From Nitrospirota bacterium (lineage in GTDB: Bacteria > Nitrospirota > Thermodesulfovibrionia > Thermodesulfovibrionales > Dissulfurispiraceae): a stretch of 64,000 bases of DNA. This document shows, piece by piece, positions 33,544 through 43,253 of this stretch; positions within the stretch are counted from its first letter, which is position 1, and each line of letters opens with the position of its first letter. A program made the translations under genes and the position numbers. The DNA lies in the NCBI GenBank assembly GCA_015233365.1, contig JADFXU010000002.1:62001-126000 (forward strand), read 5' to 3'. The notes under the pieces were generated by a model that did not search any database, had not been told where the DNA came from, and worked only from the letters and a program-made list of their open reading frames with translations.

Positions 33544-35381
33544 CCCATCTTGCGTCTGTCGCGTTCGATGAAGGAACCGGACTTCATTTTTGCGGCCTTC
33601 TTGACCTCTGTCGCTATAGAGGCCAACTGGGCATAGGACCCGATATTTTGAACTTCTGTGCTTACTATGCCTATTGAAAGGGAAAGAAGGCTGAAGTTTT
33701 CTTCCAGCCCCTTGCGGTTGTTGGAAATATAACTTCCTCTTTTGAAGTCTTCATCTCCGTGGAATACCGGCAACTGTGCTTCAAATTCCGTAATAACTTT
33801 TTCGCAGGCAGGGATCGAAATCTGCGGCCTTGTAATGACAATATAATCGTCTCCTCCGATATGGCCGACGAAATTAAAACTCCCCGAATCAAATGAACGA
33901 ATAGTTTTATTCAGAATATCGGCAAGTTTCTTGATTACAATATCTCCCTTTTCAAACCCGTAATGATCATTATATGGTTTAAAGTTGTTGATATCTACAT
34001 AACAAACATCAAAATGCATGTTCTGAGACAATTTTTTCTCTATGTCCCTCTGTATGAATTCATTTCCGGGGAGCCCCGTGAGAGGGTTTGCCCCTTTCGC
34101 AAGCATAAGACTCTTTTCGGTCATCGCATCGAGAAGGGCGCTGATGGCGACGGTGCCGAAATATTTGCCGTTTTTGGTAACGCATATATCATCGTAAAGG
34201 AATTCTTTTTTCCTTGTACTGATTCTCTGCGCCGCTTCTTCCAGTGTCGTATTTGACTCGACCAGCATGAAGTGGCGGTCGATAAGCTTCAACACCGTTT
34301 TATAAGAATTAAGCGCAAACCCGTAGCCGCATTTTCCAAGTATCTGGTTCTCCAGAAACCAGTTCCTGTGCAGCATCCCGAGCACCTGTTCATTTTCCAC
34401 CACCGGCAGCCCCCGGATTTCCACATCTTTGATGAACCGGTTGAATGCGGTCATGGCCGATGATGAGGGGTTTATCGGTTCTATGTAAGTGGCGATTTCG
34501 CCGATGAAACTTTGTTCATTTCTGCCCAGGAAATTATTACTTTTCCGGTTTTGCAAAGCCGGTATGTATGCATGATCAGGGTTGAGCGTGGGAGACGGTT
34601 TGTGGAGGAAAAATCCCTGAAGCAGTTCGATCCCCAGGTTCAAAACGACCTCGAGTTCTTCCTGCTTCTCAATCCCTTCGGCAATTACTTTTATACCCAT
34701 CCTGTGGCAAGCTGTAGCTATAGAATCCACAAGATTGGATTTTACTATCGCCTTGTCTATGTTGGATATGAAATGGCGGTCTATTTTGACGTAATCCGGC
34801 TCGATGATAGAGAGCATTTTCAACCCTCCGTGTCCGGAGCCAAAGTCATCAATAGCGATTTTGTACCCCATGCCCCGATAATACTCAATGGATTTCTTGA
34901 AAAGGTCATAGTTGTAAATTACGCTTTCCTCGGTAATTTCAAGAATTATCCGGTCTTTGGGTATGCTCCATTTCTCCGCTATCTCATCGGTTATATTCGC
35001 CCTGAAGGCCCTGTCCATCATTGTCTCAGGGCACACATTTATAAATAAGTTTGCGTTTGTATGGCCTAATCCCAAAACGGATGCCTGCTTAATGGCATTT
35101 TCCCGGCAGCGGACATCCAGTATCGCAATAGTACCTGTCAGCGCCGCCTTCTGGAACAACTCGTCGACATCGGAGAAGGGATGCTCTCCCTTGACCCTTG
35201 TTAATGCCTCATATCCGAATATTTTCCCCTCTGTCGCGGAAAAAATGGTCTGGAAATGGATCGCAAGGGCATCACCATCGAGCACATTGAGGATCGTCTC
35301 CCTGCATGCCTTATTGGCATCGTTTGCAACATAGAAACTCTTTTCGTTGGTATCAACCTGCCACTTCAGTCGTATTGCCAT
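33540..35381 (-). CDS. EAL-CBS-GGDEF cyclic-di-GMP protein
   Basis: Soluble 613-residue protein. The EAL domain (about residues 20-270) keeps its motifs GYEALTRV, LFINVCPET, EITEES, IAIDDFGSG, VKIDRHFI and VIAEGIE, so phosphodiesterase activity is possible. A CBS-pair region follows (about 295-420, including PSSSAMTAFNRFIKD). The C-terminal GGDEF domain carries HIGGDDYIVI, with D-Y in place of the usual E-F. The last residue change makes cyclase activity uncertain. Coupled with the GH1 gene. Confidence 0.9.
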   Translation of the reverse strand: MAIRLKWQVDTNEKSFYVANDANKACRETILNVLDGDALAIHFQTIFSATEGKIFGYEALTRVKGEHPFSDVDELFQKAALTGTIAILDVRCRENAIKQASVLGLGHTNANLFINVCPETMMDRAFRANITDEIAEKWSIPKDRIILEITEESVIYNYDLFKKSIEYYRGMGYKIAIDDFGSGHGGLKMLSIIEPDYVKIDRHFISNIDKAIVKSNLVDSIATACHRMGIKVIAEGIEKQEELEVVLNLGIELLQGFFLHKPSPTLNPDHAYIPALQNRKSNNFLGRNEQSFIGEIATYIEPINPSSSAMTAFNRFIKDVEIRGLPVVENEQVLGMLHRNWFLENQILGKCGYGFALNSYKTVLKLIDRHFMLVESNTTLEEAAQRISTRKKEFLYDDICVTKNGKYFGTVAISALLDAMTEKSLMLAKGANPLTGLPGNEFIQRDIEKKLSQNMHFDVCYVDINNFKPYNDHYGFEKGDIVIKKLADILNKTIRSFDSGSFNFVGHIGGDDYIVITRPQISIPACEKVITEFEAQLPVFHGDEDFKRGSYISNNRKGLEENFSLLSLSIGIVSTEVQNIGSYAQLASIATEVKKAAKMKSGSFIERDRRKMG

Positions 35382-35569
35382 GAGTCAACTCTCCTGGAAG
35401 TCGGAAAACGCTGTTCAACCTGGATAAAAACAGAGTCAGAGCGCAAAATATTGCTCCCTGAACGCCTTCTTAAGTCTTTTATGACGAAGTATAATATAAT
35501 GATTGTTAAAATAGTGTGACAATAAGATTAAAATTAAGAGTTGAGAATAATTATGGAACCTTCGACCTT
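35382..35569. other. intergenic spacer, no gene recognised
   Basis: AT-rich stretch upstream of the EAL-CBS-GGDEF gene and downstream of the glucanotransferase. No hairpin, Pho-type repeat or ORF of note is visible. Contains the promoter region of the EAL-CBS-GGDEF gene by position only. Confidence 0.4.
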
Positions 35570-37792
35570 TTACCTATTGCTTTTGCGAAACATTTCGGAT
35601 AGCGCGTAAAACCGCCTGTCAATCACTATTTGTTCCAGACTCAGGGGAGTTTTCTGCATCCAGTTGGGGTATTGTCCTGTAATCCCCGGCATATTCTGCT
35701 GGTCCTGCGTACCGAGTACATCATCGAGACTTACACCCGCCAGTTTGCAGGGCGTTCGCGCCAGGTATTCATAGATTGCGAGGCACAGTTCCGGCGTCAT
35801 GACAGGTGGAATTTCAAAATCTCCGGGAACGAGGCCGCATGATTTAAGGGCACTCAGAATAAGTGCCCTGTCGCGATCTCTGTCTTTGAAGAGCTGCTGT
35901 ATCAGTTCGCTATCATGCAACATGTTCAACTGTTTTTTCAGCTGTATGTCCCTGCCTGACCAGTAGCCGTAAATTGTGGGTAAATCGTGGGTCGTTACGG
36001 CGCAGAAGGCCAGGGCGGGATAGCGGTCAGGAGCCAGGAAAGAAGGGTCGGGATAATTTCTTTCAAAATAAAAAAGCCGGCAGGAAAGCATACGGAATTT
36101 TTGCAGTGTCTCGCGAACATTTTCTCCCACAGTGCCGAGGTCCTCCCCTATTACCATCGTCCTGTTCCGCACACTCTCAAGTGCAATGATTCTCAGAAGG
36201 TCTTCATGGGGACACGTCACATAGGCGCCCTTTTCAGCAGGCATGCCCGCAGGTATCCAGAAAAGCCGGAAAAGTCCGAGTGCATGGTCAATTCGCAATG
36301 CGCCGTTGTGCTTCATATTTTTTCTTATGACCTGGATGAAAAAATCGTAGCCGTTCTTTTTGAGTTCCCCGGGAATTATGGGTGGGAAACTCCAGTTTTG
36401 TCCGTTAAGGTTAAAATCATCGGGTGGGGCGCCTACATCTATTTCACCGGCGATAAGTCCCTGATATTTCCACGCGTCGCTTCCACTGCCTATTGAGCCG
36501 ATAGCGAGATCATGATAGATTCCTACAGGCATTCGCAAATTCAAAACCAGTTCCGCCGCTTCTCTATGCTGCTCTTCTATAAGCCACTGAACGTACTCAT
36601 GAAAAAGCAATTCTTTTTCATTTAATGCCCTGAACTCCTGGACAGCCTCGTTATACGGACTGCGAAACTCCTCCGGCCAATCCTGCCATCTGAAAGTCCC
36701 GTGCGCATTATTCATATGCTCCCATAAGACCGAATACAGCGAATACAATTCAAGGGGCGCTCCCTCTTCCGCGACGTATTTTCTGAAGGCGCAACCCCTC
36801 GGCGTGTTTGTTTCGTAATCAACCCTATAGAAAAAATCAAATGCATGCCTGAGTACGTTCTTTTTTAAAAAGGCGATCTTCTCATATTCGATCACATCCC
36901 TTTTTATCACATCGCCCGACTCTTGCCTGAACGCTTCCGAATTTATCATTTCCTGGGCAGTCCCGGATGCCTTTACTTCGGGGACAGCACCGATATCGAG
37001 ATAAATGAAATTTTTATAAAACCTGCTGATCGGCGAATACGGGCTCACACCGTAAGGCTGTGTGTCGGGAATGGCGTGCAGCGGGTTTATACCTGCAAAA
37101 CCGCCTTTCAGTTCAGCGACAAATTTCAGAATATTTTTAAGGTCCGTTAAATCACCGATCCCCCAGTTCCTTGACGACCGCAGTGAATAGAGATTGAGCG
37201 AGAGTCCCCAGGTCCTGCCGTATTCAAGCTCCGGGGGCATATAACAGGTGTCCGGGGTGATAATAATCCGGCAGTTCTTTTCAAGCACAGATCTTCCACC
37301 GGGGAAAATCTGCGCGGGATGCCTGCAAGTGACTGTTGCGGAGTAATAACCGATATCTCTGGATCCACTATCGACAAGTTCCACCTTTATATGCTTTTTG
37401 CCGTCAATCCACTGTTGATCTTTGACAGGAAGGCTGTTTCCCGCAAATATCGACTCTTCCCGCTGACCGCGCTCGTTTTCGATGGCGCACGAGAAAGTCA
37501 GCCTGTGCTCTTCCCCTTCGCTCACGGGAATATAGGCAGCAATAACAAAAGGCTGGGCATTGACCGACAGTACTTTCACCGGTTCAATAAAGCTGCTCCA
37601 CGGCTTTCGCTGCTCCACGGCAAGCGCTGCCGAGAGGCTTTCAGTTGAATCCACATCTATCTTCATCGCCCTTAGGATGGACTTTTTTGTGTCCGTGGAA
37701 GCTTTACGCATGTTGCCGAAGATGTCCCAGTACTCGGGGATGATTCCACGGAGGTCCGACAACTTATCAATCAATTCGTCATAATGGGACAT
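35570..37792 (-). CDS. malQ: 4-alpha-glucanotransferase (GH77)
   Basis: Rearranges alpha-1,4-glucans (disproportionating enzyme). ATG 37792 (MSHYDELIDK) is chosen because GGAGG lies nine bases upstream, which makes the 740-residue form; the longer frame adds 15 unsupported residues. An N-terminal beta-rich domain (to about 190) precedes the GH77 barrel: YGRTWGLSLNLYSLRSSRNWGIGDL, GINPLHAIPDTQPYGVSPYSPISR, and catalytic LRIDHALGLFRLFWIPAG and VIGEDLGTV, plus TTHDLPTIYGYWSGRD. It suggests glycogen or maltodextrin turnover, near a GH1 enzyme. Confidence 0.93.
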   Translation of the reverse strand: MSHYDELIDKLSDLRGIIPEYWDIFGNMRKASTDTKKSILRAMKIDVDSTESLSAALAVEQRKPWSSFIEPVKVLSVNAQPFVIAAYIPVSEGEEHRLTFSCAIENERGQREESIFAGNSLPVKDQQWIDGKKHIKVELVDSGSRDIGYYSATVTCRHPAQIFPGGRSVLEKNCRIIITPDTCYMPPELEYGRTWGLSLNLYSLRSSRNWGIGDLTDLKNILKFVAELKGGFAGINPLHAIPDTQPYGVSPYSPISRFYKNFIYLDIGAVPEVKASGTAQEMINSEAFRQESGDVIKRDVIEYEKIAFLKKNVLRHAFDFFYRVDYETNTPRGCAFRKYVAEEGAPLELYSLYSVLWEHMNNAHGTFRWQDWPEEFRSPYNEAVQEFRALNEKELLFHEYVQWLIEEQHREAAELVLNLRMPVGIYHDLAIGSIGSGSDAWKYQGLIAGEIDVGAPPDDFNLNGQNWSFPPIIPGELKKNGYDFFIQVIRKNMKHNGALRIDHALGLFRLFWIPAGMPAEKGAYVTCPHEDLLRIIALESVRNRTMVIGEDLGTVGENVRETLQKFRMLSCRLFYFERNYPDPSFLAPDRYPALAFCAVTTHDLPTIYGYWSGRDIQLKKQLNMLHDSELIQQLFKDRDRDRALILSALKSCGLVPGDFEIPPVMTPELCLAIYEYLARTPCKLAGVSLDDVLGTQDQQNMPGITGQYPNWMQKTPLSLEQIVIDRRFYALSEMFRKSNR

Positions 37793-37952
37793 GAGACACT
37801 TCCTCCGGTAAAACCTGTGAAGAAATAAACAACTCATAAAATTTTACAGGATAAAAAGTTATTTGTCATTAATATATCATGTCGTTATCACCTTGAATCA
37901 TCTGTTTCACATAAAGTATTATTAAATTTGAATTCATTTCCCGGAGGCTGGA

Positions 37953-39362
37953 TTGAATAATCCCGTAAGAGTGAGATTTGCGCCTAGTCCCACAGGGCAC
38001 CTGCACATCGGCGGCGCCAGGACCGCTCTCTTTAATTGGTTGTTTGCCAGGCATAACAACGGCACATTCATCCTGAGGATCGAGGACACCGACACGGGCC
38101 GCTCCACAGATGAATACATAGATGCCATCTTAAAAGGGATGGAGTGGCTGAAACTGGACTGGGATGAGGGACCATATCGTCAAACGACACGGTTCGATAT
38201 ATACCGCGGCTATGTCGACAGGCTGCTGAAAGAGGGCAAGGCTTATTATTGTTATTGCACGCCTGAAGAACTGGAGCAGAGGAGGAAGGACGCCCTTGCC
38301 CAGGGCAGGACGCCCAAGTACGATAACAGATGCCGCTGCCTCGACGGACCTGTTCCCGGAAGGACCCCGGCTGTGCGGTTCATGATGCCCCAGGAGGGGC
38401 GGACAACACTAAACGACCTTATAAAAGGTCCAATAGAATTTGAGAACACTGTTCTGGAAGATATGGTGATTATGCGTTCTGACGGGACCCCGACCTATAA
38501 TTTTGTGGTGGTTGTCGACGATATAGATATGAAAATAACTCATGTCATCAGGGGAGATGACCATGTGAACAATACACCCAAGCAGATACACATATATAAG
38601 GCATTCGGGTGGGAGGCTCCGGAATTCGCTCATTTGCCGATGATCCTTGGCGCGGACAAGACCAGGTTGAGCAAACGACATGGGGCCACATCGGTTGTGG
38701 CGTATAAAGATATGGGTTATTTTCCGGACGCCCTGATAAATTATCTTGTGCGGCTCGGATGGGCTTACGGGGACCAGGAAGTATTTACCAGGGAAGAACT
38801 GATCAGGTTCTTCTCTCTTGAGAGCGTAGGCAAATCAGCCGCTGTCTTCAACCCTGAAAAACTGCTGTGGCTTAACAGCCAATATGTGAACAAGTCGGCC
38901 TCCGAAACCCTTGCGGAGGAAGTGGTCCCGTTTCTGTTCAGGGACGGAGTGATTTCCGATGCCCTGCAGCCTGATAAACAATGGCTGTCAAAAGCCGTTG
39001 CTTCACTGAAAGAAAGGTCCCGCACGCTGGTCGAACTCGCCCATTCATTGCGCTACTACATCCTCGACGATGTCCAAATAGAGCCGAAGGCCCGTGACAA
39101 ATTCCTTAAACCTGAACATATACTTTATCTTTCGGAGATGCGTGAACTGCTTTCCGGTATTTCTGATTTCAATGGGGCGGAAATTGAAAAAGCATTTGTC
39201 TCCCTCGCGGAAAGGCATCAGGTGAAACTCGGTGCCGTTGCCCAGCCCGCACGCGTGGCGATAACCGGCACTACAGCAAGCCCCGGCATTTTCGAGGTCG
39301 TGGAGATTATTGGAAAACAAAAGATCCTGAATAGATTGTCCAGGGTTATAGGAGGGGACTAA
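37953..39362 (+). CDS. gltX: glutamyl-tRNA synthetase
   Basis: Charges tRNA-Glu (and possibly tRNA-Gln, as a non-discriminating enzyme). TTG start at 37953 after GGAGG. HIGH motif: APSPTGHLHIGG near residue 10; KMSKS equivalent RLSKRHG. Length 469 residues is normal and class Ic catalytic plus anticodon-binding helical domains are complete. A Trm112-like gene follows after four bases. Confidence 0.97.
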   Translation: MNNPVRVRFAPSPTGHLHIGGARTALFNWLFARHNNGTFILRIEDTDTGRSTDEYIDAILKGMEWLKLDWDEGPYRQTTRFDIYRGYVDRLLKEGKAYYCYCTPEELEQRRKDALAQGRTPKYDNRCRCLDGPVPGRTPAVRFMMPQEGRTTLNDLIKGPIEFENTVLEDMVIMRSDGTPTYNFVVVVDDIDMKITHVIRGDDHVNNTPKQIHIYKAFGWEAPEFAHLPMILGADKTRLSKRHGATSVVAYKDMGYFPDALINYLVRLGWAYGDQEVFTREELIRFFSLESVGKSAAVFNPEKLLWLNSQYVNKSASETLAEEVVPFLFRDGVISDALQPDKQWLSKAVASLKERSRTLVELAHSLRYYILDDVQIEPKARDKFLKPEHILYLSEMRELLSGISDFNGAEIEKAFVSLAERHQVKLGAVAQPARVAITGTTASPGIFEVVEIIGKQKILNRLSRVIGGD

Positions 39363-39365
39363 GAT

Positions 39366-39539
39366 ATGCTTACAAACAAAGATCTTGCAGATATACTGGC
39401 CTGTCCGCAATGCAAAGGCGACCTGACACTGACCGAAAAAGGAGATGGCCTTTCATGCATGCACTGCATGCTCACTTATCCTATTAAAGATGACATTCCA
39501 ATAATGATCATCGAAGAAGCCACACCCATAAGAAAGTAG
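39366..39539 (+). CDS. Trm112-family small zinc-ribbon protein, 57 aa
   Basis: Short gene starting at ATG 39366 just after gltX. It has CPQC ... CMHC (residues 13-34, C-P-x-C then C-x2-C) and the typical LACPQCKGDLTLTEKGDGLSC to YPIKDDIPIMI pattern of Trm112/YcaR family proteins. In eukaryotes and some bacteria Trm112 partners methyltransferases; bacterial small versions have no fixed role. The stop codon lies at the edge of a heptad-repeat hairpin. Confidence 0.85.
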   Translation: MLTNKDLADILACPQCKGDLTLTEKGDGLSCMHCMLTYPIKDDIPIMIIEEATPIRK

Positions 39540-39661
39540 CAAGTAGTAAGTAGTCAGGGGAAAGGCAGAAAAAGTAAGTAACAACTGCCGTCATTCCCGC
39601 GCAGGCGGGAACCCACGTTTTTCCCTTACTACTTGCTGCTGACTACTGGCTACCAGTTTGT
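39533..39661. repeat. heptad-repeat inverted repeat with internal GC palindrome
   Basis: The left side carries AGTAGCA, AGTAGTA, AGTAGTC; the right side, reverse complemented, AGTAGTC, AGCAGCA, AGTAGTA. Between them lies CGTCATTCCCGCGCAGGCGG, a palindromic sequence of the type that occurs as a dispersed repeat in many bacteria. Probably serves as terminator of the gltX-Trm112 unit. Confidence 0.6.
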
Positions 39662-39676
39662 AGTAATGCTATAATA

Positions 39677-41053
39677 ATGCGCATGGGAACGTTGAGCCGC
39701 GTTCAGGAACGTGTCGAGAGCAAGAAGAACGATTTCCGATACTACGATTTTTCCCAGACGGAAATCATTGCGCTGTCGGCATTTTTTGATCTGGCCCAGG
39801 AATTCGACGGCATAGAGGACTTCTATTCCCTCTGCACAGCCATTCCTCGTGCATTCTTCGGGCTGGAAGCCAGACTCTATGTTATAGATCCGAAAACGGT
39901 CGAGTTGGCGCTGGTAGCCAAAACAGAAGACGACGGACCGCCTTTGAATAGTGCTCCTCCCCCTTTTATCCGACCTGATGAGCTGCCATATCATACCGAG
40001 AGCGCCAGCCTGGTGCTTACTATACACGGGAAAAACTTCCTTATTGACCAGCTCCCTTTTAAAACTACGGACAATGTGTTGGGTCTGCTCGAAATTTATC
40101 CTGATTTGAGCATTGACCCTCACCTCGAACTTTTTTTTCAGAAATATGCCAACAGGATCGGATTTAATTTTCACAACCGTTTTATTGTCGAGAAAAACAT
40201 AGAGCATCTGAAATTCATCAAATCTCTTGTGGCAGATATCGAGCACAATGTCATAGTTCCGAATATGGTATATAAACTTTTTCTGAGGCGGCTTAAGGGC
40301 AAGATCAAGAAGAACATCGAAATACAGCAAATGCTTGAAGAAATGGACGTCGATAAGGCTTGCGACAGGGCGCATCTGGATTTTACTCTGGCGGAACTTA
40401 TGGACGTTAATCACGGGCTGACCGAAGAACTGGAAAATATTGAAAAGCATTACCGCAATATGAGTCTGTTTCTCGAGACGCTCCTGCGCAGGAGCCATTT
40501 CGATCAGGGAAAGCTTACTTTGCGGATAACGCCCTGCAACATCAGGAAAGACGTTGTACAGCCGCAGATCGAACGCTTTGCCGAGCAGTTCCGGGAAATG
40601 GGGATTGCTATCGACGATAAATTCGGCGGTATTCCTGATGAGGAAATTATCAGTGTGGTGGATGTGGGGCTGGTTGCCCAGGTATATTCCAACCTGTTTT
40701 CCAACGCCCTTAAATATACGCAGGAGGTTGTGACAGCAGGCGGCGATAAAAAAAAATATATAGCCTATGGCCGGGAGATCATAAAGGATTATTTCGGACC
40801 CGGCAAAGACGCGGTGAAATATAACGTATTCAGCACCGGTCAGCACATCGATCCCAGTGAACGGGAAAAGATATTTGAAGAGGGATACCGTGGTACCAAC
40901 TCGGTCACCAGGCCCGGGACCGGCCACGGACTCGCCTTTGTAAAAAATGCCGTTGAGATACACGGAGGGGAGGTCGGCTACGAGGCCACCCAGTACGGCA
41001 ACAATTTCTATTTTATCATCCCCAAAGACAGCAGCGACAAAACCGGCCAGTAA
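39677..41053 (+). CDS. soluble sensor histidine kinase with N-terminal GAF-like region
   Basis: 458 residues with no membrane span. The N-terminal part (to about 185) resembles a GAF-like sensor. An atypical dimerisation/phosphoacceptor region contains SLVADIEHNVIVPNMV, with H in EHN, and a long helix follows. The HATPase domain at the C-terminus carries NLFSNALKYTQ (N box) and GTGHGLAFVKNAVEIHGG (G boxes). No cognate response regulator is adjacent. The signal cannot be predicted. Confidence 0.85.
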   Translation: MRMGTLSRVQERVESKKNDFRYYDFSQTEIIALSAFFDLAQEFDGIEDFYSLCTAIPRAFFGLEARLYVIDPKTVELALVAKTEDDGPPLNSAPPPFIRPDELPYHTESASLVLTIHGKNFLIDQLPFKTTDNVLGLLEIYPDLSIDPHLELFFQKYANRIGFNFHNRFIVEKNIEHLKFIKSLVADIEHNVIVPNMVYKLFLRRLKGKIKKNIEIQQMLEEMDVDKACDRAHLDFTLAELMDVNHGLTEELENIEKHYRNMSLFLETLLRRSHFDQGKLTLRITPCNIRKDVVQPQIERFAEQFREMGIAIDDKFGGIPDEEIISVVDVGLVAQVYSNLFSNALKYTQEVVTAGGDKKKYIAYGREIIKDYFGPGKDAVKYNVFSTGQHIDPSEREKIFEEGYRGTNSVTRPGTGHGLAFVKNAVEIHGGEVGYEATQYGNNFYFIIPKDSSDKTGQ

Positions 41054-41074
41054 GTCTCCTTCATAGCAATCATC

Positions 41075-41527
41075 TCATTGATACTTTCTCTTCACCTTCA
41101 CCGTTGTCGGCTTTTCCAGTTCTCCTGTATAGAAAACCACAAGCTTTACAGGAACCTGACCTGTGTTTATGCCGTTGTGGGGAGTGTTGACTACCTCAAT
41201 GATCGCGTCTCCTTCTTTGAAGCTGTAGCGCTTGCCGTTTTCCATTTCGATGGTCAGAGAGCCTGAGAGCACATAAGCATAGACCGCCACAGGATGAAGA
41301 TGCCAGCCGGTCTCACCTCCGGGCGGAATCTCGACGATCAGTGCCGTGACCTCGGGATTATCCAATTTGGGATAGGAAAGCTTCTGTCCGTCTGTGGACG
41401 TAGTGGTTTTGATCAGGGGCGTTACTTTGACCCCCTCGTATTCCCCCCCGAATGAGTCAGAAACGCTGCCCCCGATGAGAAGGAAAAGGAGGAGCGATAC
41501 AGAAAAAAACTTTCGTGCAGCGTGCAT
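41075..41527 (-). CDS. periplasmic cupin-domain protein, 150 aa
   Basis: ATG 41527 (MHAARKFFSV) is chosen since GGAGGTGAG precedes it; the longer upstream frame lacks this. A signal peptide ends near GGSVSDSFGG. Single cupin domain: IPPGGETGWHLHPVAVYAYVL and ISEVV-type NTPHNGIN, with the H-H-E/Q-H ligand pattern of small cupins, so a metal is likely bound. Substrate unknown. Isolated from neighbours. Confidence 0.85.
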   Translation of the reverse strand: MHAARKFFSVSLLLFLLIGGSVSDSFGGEYEGVKVTPLIKTTTSTDGQKLSYPKLDNPEVTALIVEIPPGGETGWHLHPVAVYAYVLSGSLTIEMENGKRYSFKEGDAIIEVVNTPHNGINTGQVPVKLVVFYTGELEKPTTVKVKRKYQ

Positions 41528-41709
41528 TTCTCTCACCTCCGTGAATGGATATATTTCAGGGAATATAGCACTTACCTTTCTGTTCGGGCAAGGATTAATG
41601 CTCTCATGCAAAATCATTTTTGTTCATGTTTGTGCGCACCCGTAAGTCCAAGCCCCGCAAGTCTCACTGACGTGGCGGTCGCTTCACCACGTCCACGTGC
41701 AGAGATATG

Positions 41710-41844
41710 TCAGACAGGTCTCTTTTTACTGAAGGTAATTTTCCCTTCGTTGAATTTGTGAATGAGCATGGAAATCAGAGATTGATACGGTATCCCCTCT
41801 TCAATTATATGCAGAGTACGCTCGTAATACAACTCACCTGGATG
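41710..41844 (-). pseudogene. decayed ribbon-helix-helix antitoxin fragment
   Basis: A minus-strand frame without a start codon encodes ERTLHIIEEGIPYQSLISML, then IHKFNEGKITFSKKRPV and a stop at 41710. This matches the C-terminal half of RHH antitoxins that read EEGIPYQTLISSILHKY. A stop codon lies directly upstream (41845-41847), so the DNA-binding N-terminus is lost. Residue of a toxin-antitoxin locus; no toxin was found. Confidence 0.55.
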
Positions 41845-42032
41845 TTAAGTTCTTCTATAAATGTGCGCTGTTAGGCTATGGGTGAATGGAAACACCTTCT
41901 TCTACTGTAACACGCACCGATGGTCAGAACGAGAAAGGAAGATGTTGCACCAAGAACTTTTGTATAGTTGCAAAATGCATTGACTGTGGAGTTCGGTAAG
42001 AAAGTGTCAAAAACGATTTGCTGTGTCCATTA

Positions 42033-42191
42033 TTAGAAGTCCGCGGCTTCAAGATGCTTGCGCTTTAACCGATTATAAAAGTAGAGAACTTTAGCGGCGC
42101 CACCGCTGGGTTCATCGGCTTCTATATAGCATATAAATGGGATTTGCCTGTCGGCCCTGAGTTCGATCGACGAGGCTTCTGCGAAGGTCAT
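42033..42191 (-). CDS. possible small ORF, 52 aa
   Basis: Frame with ATG at 42191, just after the selD stop (42204), ending KRKHLEAADF. It has a protein-like composition but no ribosome binding site or recognised domain, and it lies in a region of decayed sequence. It may be a remnant rather than a working gene. Confidence 0.25.
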   Translation of the reverse strand: MTFAEASSIELRADRQIPFICYIEADEPSGGAAKVLYFYNRLKRKHLEAADF

Positions 42192-42203
42192 TTCTCAGCC
42201 GTT

Positions 42204-43253
42204 CTAGATAATCCTTATGCGAGGATTTGAAGTTTCTACTACTTCACCGATCTTGACAGCGCTCCGGATGCCGGCATCTCTTAAGGCATTGATGAGGTCT
42301 CCGGACTGGTTTTCCGCAACCGATAGGAGCAGACCTCCTGATGTCTGAGGGTCAAAGAGCAATTCCTCCTCATCCCCGGATATCGTGGTTGTCATCTCCA
42401 AGTGTCCTTCGGAAAGTCTCCTGTTTGCTTTGTTGCTACCCGTGGTTTGACCTTTACGGTACATATCGATAGCATGTGGATAGAACGGGAGGTCTCTATA
42501 AGAGAGGGTTATCTCCATTCCGCTCCCCGCTGCCATCTCCCACGAGTGTCCAACGATACCGAAGCCGGTTATGTCGGTGCACGCATGAACATCAAAATGT
42601 AATGCAACTTCCAAAGATTTTCCATTGAGTGCAGCAACCTGGGGTAAAATAAGTTCAAGCTCCGGGAATGGAAGCTTTCTCGCTCGGCATGCATTAAACA
42701 GGACACCGGTCCCTAAAGGTTTTGTGAGAATCAGGGCGTCTCCGTCGCGGGCGCCACAATTAGTCAGTATTCTGTCAGGTCTGACTATGCCAGTGACGGC
42801 AAGGCCGTACTTGGGCTCGTTGTCATCGACGGAATGCCCGCCGGCCATTGAAGCACCGGCTTCCATGACCTTGTCATTGCCCCCGCGGAGAATTTCGCGC
42901 AGGAGTCCGTTATCGAGTATCTTTGAGGGAAACATGACCAGGCTAAGTGCAGTGAGCGGTTTACCTCCCATGGCATAGATGTCGGAGAGGGAATTTGCTG
43001 CCGCAATCTGTCCGAACCAGTATGGGTCGTCCACAGGAGGGGTGATAAAATCAACAGTGCTTACGACAGCAATATCGTCCGACAGGCGGTATACTGCAGC
43101 ATCATCAGCTGTGTTGAAGCCGACAAGCAGATTGGGGTCTTGTGAAGGACTAATCGCCCTTAGTGCGTCCGCCAGATCCGACGGACCGATCTTGGCCGCT
43201 CAGCCACATGTGCGAGAGAGGCCTGTAAGAGTTTTTTTCCGGAAGAAAGTCAT
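42204..43253 (-). CDS. selD: selenide, water dikinase, selenoprotein form with in-frame UGA
   Basis: Makes selenophosphate from selenide and ATP. An apparent frame runs only from 43034, but the true start is ATG 43253 with AAAGGA just upstream (MTFFRKKTLTGLSRTCG). A TGA codon at 43202-43200 encodes selenocysteine at residue 18, in the catalytic context CG-U-AAKIGPSDL where other SelD proteins have Cys or Sec. The rest is canonical: GFNTADDAAVYRL, VSTVDFITPPVDDPYWFG, GGHSVDDNEPKYGLAVTG. A small hairpin (GTCCG / CGGAC) lies 13-32 bases after the UGA, compatible with a bacterial SECIS. 349 residues. The organism must then encode selA, selB and selC elsewhere. Confidence 0.92.

Noticed and set aside
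39650-40963. 437-residue minus-strand frame
   Set aside because: Antisense to the histidine kinase, whose N and G boxes are intact.
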